A stretch of DNA of 64,000 nucleotides. Source: Oopsacas minuta. Lineage: Eukaryota > Porifera > Hexactinellida > Lyssacinosida > Leucopsacidae. The DNA lies in the NCBI GenBank assembly GCA_024704765.1, contig JAKMXF010000088.1, positions 1 through 64,000 on the forward strand, given 5' to 3'. Positions 13,401-25,400 of the stretch are shown here, piece by piece. The position numbers and the translations under genes are program-made. A model generated the notes under the pieces. It saw only the letters and a program-made list of their open reading frames with translations. It made no database searches and had not been told where the DNA came from. Each line of letters begins with the position of its first letter. Position 1 is the stretch's first letter.

Positions 13401-16400
13401 CAATATATTTGCGTGTTCGAATACTTTTGTCCCCTGACTGTATATATATATATATATATATATATGAAAATTCACAAATATGGCGAAATTATGATGTATT
13501 GTTACCTTTTTGGATTTTCGAAAAATCACATTATCAGACGCTGCTCATGCTTAATGTCATAACATCATGATTTTACACAAATGCAAACTCATCCAGACTG
13601 CACAAAAATTTTGACAAATATGCTACGTTTCAGGTGGAGGGTCACCACAGAGTGTAATTAAATTTCTGATATTTTGGAAATTCGAGGCAAGTATTGCCGA
13701 GTACATCCGGTCGCATACAGGGGGGTCAGGTTCTAGGGGGGCGGTGGGGCTCGCCCCCCAAGTTTCTTCGAAAAATTATTCTACTTGAAAGATATTTTAA
13801 TACTCCAATATCCTAGTTTACTCAATGTACTGAAAATAAATATGTGGTCATGATTGTAATACTTAATACTTCTAACCGATTGAAAACTTTCGAGCAATTG
13901 CGAAATAACACAACTATAGATTCTTTAATTCGTTAAAGGATTGACTAAATATGTTAAATTTTAAATTTTCTCCATTATACAAGTCATATTTGTTGATAAA
14001 GTCAGTAATTCGATATAAAATTCATTTTACTATTCATTATAATTGGTGTAGTTAAACGTAAAATGAGTAGTGAGTACAATGGTACCCACTATTTTGGTCA
14101 ACCTGACGCCCCTGGTCACATATCGACCAAATCCACTAAGAAAATTAGCTGTTTTATACTTATGCTAAATCGGAGGTACCAAGCTATAGTGCAGCGACTT
14201 AGCAAGCGAAGAGCGCTAGTACAGATTATTGCATTTTAATAGCATAGATTCTCTACGCTTTATGAATAATCCCGAAATATAGATGGTGGGATGGAGAGGA
14301 TGCAAATTCTAGCCACTGAAGATTCTGCACATTATAACCAGGGATGGATCTAGGTTGAAAGGTCAGAGGAGAGTTAACATGAGCTTACTGCTTATACCCC
14401 CCTCTGAGTGGCAGGGACGTCGCCACGAGGGCATAGGGAGGCAATGGCCGCCCTGGTAAAATCTATGTCCGGTCATGCCTAATCCCTCAATCAGGATAAT
14501 CACACATGACAAAAAATGATAGATTGAATGATCTTGAAATTGGACTACCATGATAGTTAATTAATACACTAAACATTTAGCCCTAATTGCAAACTTTGAA
14601 ATTTCGGCAGGTTTCGCTAGCATCTTACCCTCAATATCATGCTATTTTACCTACACTCACCCTATTATCAGGTATATACCTTGTATTAATCTAAGAACTG
14701 AAGTTATTCGAAGTTACGTGACAGTCAGTGAGTTAGAATTGTAACTAATGTTGTTAGAATTATAGCTTGTTTTCAAGGGGCTACGGTCCTGGACAACACC
14801 GAAAAATTAGTCCACAAGAACTCCAGCTGTAAGATTATCCACTAACAGAAATGTATTGATCCATCACAGGACATACTTCCTGATAAAAATAGGGTAACCC
14901 ATAGACCCCCCACTCTTGCAATCTGAGCGTTTTCGAAATGTAAAAATGGTAATATAAAATTTGGTTGCCAATGCTGCTGCCTCCTGGCCAAACCAGCATT
15001 TGACTGGTCGCTTTGGATGTATAAAACCCCTTGGCTGGGGCCTGCCCCTAGAAACCTCATGGCCCCCCTGGTAATTATTTGCCCTCCTCATAGATAAAAT
15101 CCTGGAGATGTCCCTGCTGAGTAGGTGGCTAGATGAAACACTGGTTGTGACCAGAGAGACCAAGGTAAATGTTTAATATTATGTACAGAATTCCAGTTGA
15201 TAGAATTTGAATTATCCCCATCCACACCAGCTATATTAAACAATTATTCATAAAGCGAAGAAAAGAGACTATTCAAATTGAAAAAATTGTGATAAACCAT
15301 AGCCTACTAAATATAAGGCCTAACAGTAAATGTACCAGGGAAGTGGTATTAGCTGAAAGCATCTATATACATGGTTTCCTTATTTTAGAAATAGTGCATT
15401 TTTTGCATGAATATATGTACATATTTGCAGAAGATCAATTTTTCCGAGTATATACTAAAAAATTCAGAAATGTGTCAAAATAGCATGTATTTAGATGCCT
15501 TGTAAAACGTAAAAATAATGCATTTTCATCTCAAAGCAATAAATGAATGATCTAAGTATAAATACTTATATACAAATATCAACAAATGGTAATACAAAAG
15601 TTGTCTCTTTTTCATTTAAGATAATGAGCATACATGACAAATTTTAATGAATACGTATTCAATAATAACTCGAGAATCGTTAATTATGGCAAGGTTTGAA
15701 ACAGCTCGAACCGATATTAGTATTCATCAATAGCAACCTAACCAAATAGTGATAACATTCGCTTAAATCAACCGAATATTGAACTATTCGGGTTGACAGA
15801 ATAAGACCTAATTTGCAGTGTGAAAAATATATTTTTCCAATACTGGAATAAGACCGAATGGAATAAGACCGAATTTAATTCAAGACTGGAATAAGACCGA
15901 ATGGAATAATACCGAATGAAATAAGACCGAATAGAATAAGACCGAATGGAATAAGACCGAATTTAATTCAAGACTGGATGAATAATGATAATGCGTCGTA
16001 ACAAAATACAGATAAATATATGAAAAGTGAAATGAGTGAACACATAAGTTAGAGAATGAGAGATCACAAAAAGATTTTGATGAAGTTTTTTATAGGTTCT
16101 CTACAAATAGGGCAGTTGTTATTATCAGAGTTAACAATCCTCTCTGTACAGCTGAAGCAAGTTTGAGCATGACGGCAGGGCATAATTAGTGTATCTGGAA
16201 CATTCACTAAACATATTCTACACATGTTTGAGTTTTGTTCTGTACTCACATCTTGAATCAAATCTTCCTCTTTATTTTCTGTATCTACATCTTCAACTGA
16301 TTCAATAAACCCTTCAAATCTCGCAAACTGGGTTTTATATTGATGAGTTATAGTTTTCAAATAATTATTTGGAGTAATATCACCATTAATTAGTTGTTGT

Positions 16401-19400
16401 TGTAACGCGTCTATATATTTCTCCTTCTGAATAGTTACTGGCCTTTTCTTACGCCTTATTGGAACATGATTATCAATTCTTTCGATGTCTTTTTCGGTTG
16501 TTTGAATTACTTTATTCAAGTTTTTGATAAAATCCCAGTAATTAGGGTTATGGGATTTAAATTTTCTTTTCAAATTTGCATGAAAGCTCTCTAGATCGTT
16601 TGTGGTAAGTTTCTCTGTATGGAAAACTGATTGTCTAGAAGGACCAACTTGACCCAGCCAGTATCGCTCATAATATTTTAACAGTTTAATTACGTTTTCA
16701 TTCTCAGACTGTGGTAACAAAGGCTTTTCTTGTTTTATGCAACTAAACATCGGAACAATAAGATCTGATGGAAGTAGTGGCAAACACATTAACTGTTCAA
16801 CCCACTGTCTAAATTCTAGGTTTGAGATGTTAGCATTTGATAAACCCTTTTTGAGAATCCCAGTTTTGTATAGCGCTCTATCATAGTGAAATAAGCAGCC
16901 GCTGACCCTTGCATAGGGAAAACCTTTCGCAAATGAACTGTACATTGAACTCTCAAAGTCCGTCTTAATGATAGAAGCAATAAATGGTAGAATTTCAATG
17001 ACTTTTGCTACAACTTTATCATAAAGCGTACTTGTCTTTTTTGACATCAAAATATGAATAGCAGGCAACGAGTGAGACTTGTACTACAAGAATATATTTA
17101 ACAATTGATAAAATTGCTTGGGAACCACATAAAAAGTAGCATCTGCTTGCAATTCTGTTTGGTCAGTCGGATGCAAGTAGTTTTCCATTTAGGGCTCATA
17201 AATGCAATCGCTACTTCATCTAATTCTTCAATGGAGAAAGCATGATACATCTTAAATTCTTCACCAGGATCTTCCATTAAGGACATCGCAGTTCGAGCAT
17301 TTAATGGAACTTCTGGTGTGCATAATCTTTTCCGTTTATACATCGTGCTTTCTAACTGTGCAAAGCTTATGAAACCACCAACTTCAGATTGATTCACTTC
17401 ATCATCAAATATTTCCCGAAGTGATCCTTGTGAATATTCGGATTTGCGTTTGAGTTTAGATGTAACTTTCATTATCTCGATTTCTCTTTCTGTAGATTCG
17501 TGATTATCATGCTCATTTAAGTAGTGAAAAATAATTAGTTTCGAGAGTAATTTTTGCCCTAGCAGTACAGCCATACTTATATTTGACGCATCTTAAATAT
17601 CTCACACCTTTCACATCTTTGTCCTTAATGTAAGCATTCGCTCCGTTTTGATAAAGCAACGAGCCTTTTCGATGACCGTCCAAAATTTCGTAATTTGTCA
17701 TTATTTAGAAATACAAATGATACTTGTATGAATTGCTAATTATGCAGTTGGATTAAAAAGTTGTGAATAATCACTATTAATATATTCACCCCAGAAACCT
17801 TCAAGAAGTATTGTAAACATATCTATATGGTATCCTTTAGAAAATTGTTAATTGACTTGAATTAAATTCGGTCTCATTCCATTCGGTCTTATTCTATTCG
17901 GTCTTATTCCATTCGGTCTTATTCTATTCGGTCTTATTCATGTTTCCCAACTATTCGCCAAAGAATATTCGGTTGAACCGAATTTGAACCTTTCGGTTGC
18001 AATCTTGATTTATAGTAAAATCAAAATAGCCAATTGATACTATAGGCCCGACATGCTTAACCCTTATAATACATTATGATATGAAATAATTGAAGAATAT
18101 TGCGAAATCTTGAAATGACCATATATGGGCATCGTCACATTGGTACGCGATAAAATATCGAAATGTATTACAAGTGTATGGGAAGTCGGGCATACGTATA
18201 CTATAAATTTGCTATCCTGATTTTACAATAATTTGAACGATTCTTAAGTTATAATCGAATAAATATTCATAAACATTTGTCAGCTATGGTCTGTACCATA
18301 AATCATGGACTACACAACTTTTGTATTACTAAATTTTGATATTTTGCAAGGTTGAAACCGCTTTAATCGAATAATGATCAACCCCAGGGCTGAATTTGGC
18401 ATACAGGGGTATTGTGGGCCTGACTCGGACAAGTTTCAGTCTTGGACGAAAATTCACTCCCGAAATTATGACGTCATTGTCACCTCTTAGGATTGTTGAA
18501 AAATCACATTATTAACCACTGCTCATCCAATATACATGATAGAAGTTTGAATCACAGGTACCCCTCATTATGCCACACGTTCTGACGTCATGATTTTGCC
18601 AATTGCAAACTCATCATGGTATTAATACATCATCATGACTGTACATATACTTAAAATTTGTCATGATAAAGGATATAATATGTTTTGTTAATATCCTCTT
18701 GTAAACTCGATCACCGTTACAATTATGGTCAATTCAGCATAGCCAATATATATAGTATGCACCTGACTCACATAACCTTATATTACATTTTGATACGATA
18801 TCTCTTACCAATATGAAGTAATCATGAATATGCCCAGGTATGGTCATTTTGAGATTGCGCAAAAATCTTGAGAGATATCATATCAAAATGTATCACAAGG
18901 GTATGGGATGTTGGATTTATACCATAAAATAGCCATCCTGATTGGACCATATTTCCACGATTATCGAGGGGGAGTTGCACATATCAGAATTTACTGTTCT
19001 GATTTTGTCAGAATATTTAGTTCTGCACTTGTCAGAATAGTTTTTATCGAGTTCTGACTTTGTCAGAATTGTTTTTATCGAGTTTTGACTTTGGGAGAAT
19101 TGGATTTTGATTGATTCACTACGTAACAAATTTTTATGAAATCTTTGTTTGGCTTGATATTTTGATTGTTTATGGATAATTTTGAGGCGCTGATTCTGAA
19201 AATGCAATTAGTTTTTTTCTATCATCGATCGTTAACTTTCAGGAAGCCTATTTATATGAGCAGGTTACAAGCTTAGCCAACCCAGCAAAGACGTACGTCA
19301 CAATCAAAATCTTTTGTGCTATAACAATAAAGATAACAAACATTTTGCACTCCCTTCACTGTCTCTTGTCTTTTTAAGCTCTGGGAGACACTTAAAGTGT

Positions 19401-22400
19401 CTGCGAATGCACAGCTTAAAGAGCATCAGAATTCCAGGCTGGGGTAGGATTGCAAACTTAGAAATTTCGTTCTTGTGTATAGTTTATTTGCTATCCAGTA
19501 CCTTCACTTGGAAAGTATTTTCTTATATTAATACTATAAGCTACCAGCAGCTAGTATAAGCATAAGTATAACTGCCTTTAGCAGAGAGGCAGAAATAACT
19601 TGCTGGTTGTTCTTACGTTAAGTTAGTGTTTTTCAAATTTAGAAATTGCAATGGCTAGTAGACAATGCAAGAATTCACCTGACTCATTTTGCTATGTTTG
19701 TGGATATTATGTTGGTGACAAACATGTTTCAAATAAAATATCAAAAGAAGCTAAGTATTGGGAAGCGTATAGACTGTATTTGGGGATGTCCATTGGGGAC
19801 AGGAAAAGGCCTGGGCCCCACATGTGATTTGTGGTAGCTGTCGATCTAATCTTGAAGCTTGGTTGAGGGGTTCCGCTAGAGTTATGCCATTTGCTATTCC
19901 AAGAGTTTGGAGAGAGTCACAAAACCATCAAGATGATTGTTACTTTTGTATGGTAAATATTGCTAAGTACCGCAAGGTTAAGGGAAGAAGAGCACTGACT
20001 TATCCAAGTATACCTTCATCCATTGCACCTGTTCCTCATAGTGAAACTTTACCAGTTCCAAAACCACCAGCAAATGTAAGTAGTTTTATGTTTTATAATA
20101 TAAGGCTACACTAGCTTATATGCTGTAAGGGTGACCCACAATCTGCATCTTATGCTTTATCTTGTCATTTTAGTTGGAGTTTAATACTGAATGTGAAGAC
20201 TCGATATCAAGTGAAACTTCGGATACTGAAGAGGAGTATCTTCAATCAACAAGTGCAGATCGTCATTATCCTTCTAAGAGAGAATTAGATACTTAATACG
20301 AGATCTGCAACTAACAAAATCTGCAGCAGAGCTATTGACGTCAAGATTAAGCGAGTGGAATTTGCTGCGTGATAATTGCAAAATAACTGCTTACAGGAAG
20401 AGGCACTTGGACTATTCTGTTTACTTTGATGTAATACAGGATCTGTGCTACTGCAAAGATGTGAATGGTTTGTTTGATGCTGTTGGAATTGAACATGACC
20501 CTTCTCAGTGGCGACTTTTTATTGCAGTTCCACCAAAAGTCTTAAAAGAGTTTTACTTCATAAGGGGAACAAATATCCGTCAATTCCACTTGCTTATTCA
20601 ATACAAATGAAAGAAGACTATGAAAATGTCAAGCAACTACTGCTTAAAATAAACTATGCTGAATTTAACTGGCAGCTCTGTGGTGATTTTAAGATGTTAG
20701 GGTTTTTGTTGGGACTGCAGGGTGGTTACACCAAATACTCATGTTTTCTTTGTTTGTGGAACAGCAGAGCTGATGGAGAGCACTACAAGAAGACTCAATG
20801 GCTGCCAAGAAAAGAATTAATGCCAGGAAAGTACAATGTCATCAAAGAGCCACTTGTATGCCGGGAAAAAGTTTTACTACCACCTCTTCATATAAAGCTA
20901 GGTTTAGTAAAGCAATTTGTTAAAGCTTTGGATTTTGAAGGAGAAGCTTTTCAAGAAATCCGTGCAATGTTTCCAAAATTATCAGATGATAAACTAAAGG
21001 GAGGAATATTTGTTGGCCCCCAAATAACCACCATATTAAAGTCAAGAACCCTGGAGAATAAAATGACCGAAACAGAAAGAAAAACATGGCAGGCATTTCG
21101 AGATGTAGTTAATGGCTTTTTAGGAAATAACAAAGATCCTAATTATGAAGAGATAGTGAATACTCTGAGCACAAGCTACCAAAAGATGGGATGTCGCATG
21201 TCGTTGAAACTTCATTTTCTATGCTCTCATCTTGACTTCTTTCAAGAAAATTTGGGGGATTTCAGCGAGGAACATGGCGAGAGATTTCACCAAGATATTC
21301 AGCTAATGGAAAGACCGTATCAGGGCCGCTGGGACAGTGCAATGATGGGCGATTACATGTGGTTTTTGATAAGGGAAGACATTTCTGGTCACAAAAGAAA
21401 AGCTCGTTCAACAGTTCATTTTTGAAGTATTTTAACTCTCTAACATGAGTGCGTTTTGTTTTCTTTAGGACTTGTAATCAGCAATGTACTGTTTGGTAGT
21501 GATTTACATGTTCAAATTAACTTATCAACACATCACTACGTGTTTAAATCTATTACAAGAGCTGTAGGTAAATTTGCATATAATGAACAACACAACTTGT
21601 TCGGAAAAAGCAAGAAGGTAAATACGTCAAAAAGCATTGATGATATGGAAAAACTAACACGATTTTTGAATTCAGCGACCCAAAAACATAAGGGGACATC
21701 AAAAATTGAAGCCAAACAAAAATTGTGTTACGTAGTGTTATCTAGCTAGCTTTTTGCTTGAGCTGAGAAGAGTAGGCATTTCAGTTCACTATTTGGATAA
21801 CTGGCCAAGTGTTTTCATAATACAGCTATATTCAAGGAATTACCGGAATGTGATATTTAAATCCGTCAATCCAGAACAACAAACAGCTAAATAGTGTCGA
21901 AACTAATTCCAAAATTGATTCTCCCAAATCGTAGCACAAAACTTGATAAAAACCATTCTGACAAGTGCAGAACTTTAAAATATCCATTCTGATAAGTGCA
22001 GAACTCTAAAAACCGATTCTGACTAGATCAGAACAGTAAATTCTGACATGTGCATATCCCCCTTACTGAGTTATAAGTGGATATTGGCAAACATGTGACA
22101 TCCATGGTCTGTTCGATAACTCTGAAACCTTGGAACTTTATCATGACAATTTCTATATGTATAGAAACGGTTATAGATCATTTGGTATTTCAACAATTTT
22201 CAACATAGATTAATAATTAGTATTACATATGGATTCTAAGATGGAGCAGTTTATGATATATATTTGCCAATTACACTAACAAATTCCCCCACTTCTATCC
22301 GAAATTTTTTACAAATGTGGCATTAGTGAATTTTTACATATCGATAATACATTAATTCGGATGAAAATGTAGCAGTTTCTTATTATTTGTGATTATTGAT

Positions 22401-25400
22401 TTTCCCATTAAAATATATCCACGGCCTCTTATCTTTGGTCCAAAGTAATGATCAGACCTTATCCTTAGTAGGCTATGGCTTAGCCAAATAATCAAATTTA
22501 TAGAAAATATAATCCAACATAAAGAGCTATGATAAGATTGAGTTCAGATTATCTCACGTAAGAAGTTGTGATTGCAGTTAGTATATTTCTATCATAAAGG
22601 AAGCAAAATTATTTCGTTAACAATATTATTCGGTCCCAAACCGAATATTCAACTATTCGGATTAAACCCTGATATAAATGCTTTCAGCTAATACTGCATC
22701 CCTGGTTGATAATTTAAGAGTTACTGTTAGGACTTATGTTAGTAGGCTATGAATCAACATAACTCAGTGGTTCCAAACATTTTACAAAAATGAGCTTTGG
22801 GTCCCTTTGTTATTCGGAAAGTTCATTGGGTCCCAATGAATTGATAAACAAAGTATTTTTTAAGCATATTGTATGAATACGTACTAAAGATAATACAAAG
22901 TTATGGCAGCATAAGCAAAAAACTCAATTTGTATAGGTATGCAATTCCGTTCGGGAGGTTATGCTACTGATTATTATATGGAACGGCCAGACTGTAACTG
23001 AGAATAGTGGGTTACTTAACAAGATTTCAAGACAACCCACAGCAGGCGAATAAATAAAATCAGAATCAATACGAACAATAATCATGAATTATAGCTTGGT
23101 TGGTTTACTAATTGAGTTTGGGGGTCAGGAATATAAAAATTGAGTGAGCAAAGAACGGAAAATCTTCTTACTTATGAAATCATTTTAGTCTGAACATACA
23201 TCAAACTGCAAATGTATTGCGGGAGTGAGTTGAATGATAAGTCTGTGTATATGTTCAAGATACAGACTCTAATTAAGTGATTCTCAGCCGGTGCACTTGA
23301 GTACCTAAGTGTCAGGGTATTATTCAGGCGTATGCAGGACGCTTACAGACCCATAAATTCGGGCTAATATATCTCTAGGCGTTTGTATTTTGAACCACTC
23401 TAGGTGTTTGTATTGTAGCATTTCAACCAACAGCCTTTGGGCATACCATAATAATCAAATATCATTAAAAATACAGTCGTTGGAGGGCATGTTTATATAT
23501 ATTGACTACAAGATCTCTGGTTAAAGGACATACATTTGAAAATATAAAAGGGGAATGGGGCGTTATCATGAGATAAATAAAATACACATAAAGTACTAAA
23601 ATAAATAATGGTTTTTCAATCAAAGTGTTACGAAAACCGAGAATAGTCCAGGGAATGAGCCCAGAACAGCAAAATAAGAGAAAATAATTCAGAGAACGGC
23701 ATTTGCGTGAATGCAAGGGATGCCTGGAAAACTTAATTTGGTATCAGCGTGAGTAGAATCGCAAGATTACTATGATTGAAATCATATATGATGTGATCTG
23801 GTCGCTGGAACCCAATGGAACTTATTAGAAAATACTCTAGTCTATAGTCACAAAACAAATGTATTATAAGGAATTTGTTTGAATACTACTCGCGGACCCC
23901 AGTTTGGGAACCAGTGAACTTACCCAAATAATTGGTCAAATAGCTCGATCTAAATCTAATTAAGAAATAATAAATTTAGTAGAAATATTTCTCACAAAAA
24001 CAGACAATGACCAGTAGAGTACCGAGGGAGAGCAGCGCCCAGGGCTGCACTTCTAGTAATGGCGGCACATTTCTTCTTAAAGGCCCGTATCCATAGACTA
24101 GTATCTATAAAACATACATGCCAACCTTCGTGCATTACATCAATCACTGGACACCATAATTGTTTTTCGCTCATACGCTCGCTCGTAAGTAATTCGCTCC
24201 CCCAAAAGATGAAGATTGACAATGAATATCGGGCCCCAACATTCACGAGGCCCCTGGGCCACACCTTTTGCTATTGCCTATGTTTGTTCGTTACTAACAT
24301 AAACAGGGTAATTATAGGTTCAAATGCTGTAAACGCAGGATAGGCTCTCAAGCCACTCATAAAGGGCCCCATGGTTTCTTCCAGGAGGGTAGGGGGAGGG
24401 CATTTGCCCCCTTACATAAAATCCTGAAAGAAACCCTGGGCCCCCCAGAGTTATATCGCCTCATCCCAACGGGTAGGTTATGCTACTGGGGGCGGCATTT
24501 TGTCGCGGTACGCCACTGACAATAACATCATGTATCTCTAAGAAATAAGTAAAATAGCAATACAATTAGGAAGCCGTGGAGAACTAATTCGCAAAAAGCG
24601 CGTTTAATACTACTTTCGAGGGCCTTTGTCAGCTACTCTGAACATTAGTCCCGTATAGAAATCGCCTGTGCATGTTATCTTGAAAATGTAGGTAGCTAAA
24701 TCAAATACTTTCAGATCAACTTTTTATGGTCATATTTTTTGTCTAGTAACCCTATACATCCTTACAAATATCAACATTCCATTCTCAAAATTTTCCCGAA
24801 CCCTATCGAGTGAACCCTTGTTCGACGCAGCTAGGCTAACTGATTCTATTTACACACTTATCGTGGTATCGATCAACATAGGGTAAATATAGATTGCCTC
24901 TAGCCTAAAAGGATCTCCAAAATGTCTAATATGAGTGTGGAAAGTTTGATGCTTTCATCACAAAGTGCACAAAACATCACTAAAGGAAATTAACAAATCC
25001 TTAAAGTAGATATGGATTTTGTCAAAATCGCGAAAAATTCGAAATCCAAACAAACTAATAATGATATTATAATCAAGATATATTAAAAATAGCATATATT
25101 TTGAGAGTCCTACTTTTTCATTATCTAAGTCCCGATTCGTGCATAAACACCCACCATAATGCCAAAACCTCTTGGCTTTTAGTTTCTAGAGATTGACATC
25201 AATTAATTGATGTCTTATCCTCTATTGCAGAAATTTCACTGGCGAAAATTTCAGAGCTTTCATTTCATATATAGTATATAAGATAATCCGCTCTACTCAA
25301 GAGGATCGTAAAAGGGAAATAAAATGGGAGAATTTGGCCTAAAATTGTTCACATCAAAATGGATAAGTGTAACCTTTCCTTAATATTGTCAAATAGTTCA

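Larger units (their letters stand above)
15801..17941 (-). mobile_element. MULE-2, Mutator-like element with tandem-repeat TIRs
   Basis: Both ends are arrays of a 15 bp unit GGAATAAGACCGAAT: left about 15801-15975, right about 17866-17940 in reverse complement. They face each other and enclose a minus-strand transposase. Outer borders are approximate because the arrays blur them, and I found no clear target duplication. Confidence 0.75.

Noticed and set aside
14842-15163. Overlapping minus-strand ORFs of 72 and 99 codons
   Set aside because: They lie within and across the end of a hAT MITE, overlap each other in different frames and show no domain.
15850-15975. CRISPR-like array
   Set aside because: Units of 15 bp are directly tandem with no spacers and pair with an inverted array at the other end of a MULE; the genome is eukaryotic.
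23465-23716. 83-codon minus-strand ORF with hydrophobic stretches
   Set aside because: No homology recognised; AT-rich DNA gives such Phe/Leu/Ile-rich frames by chance, and it lies in a degraded repeat region.
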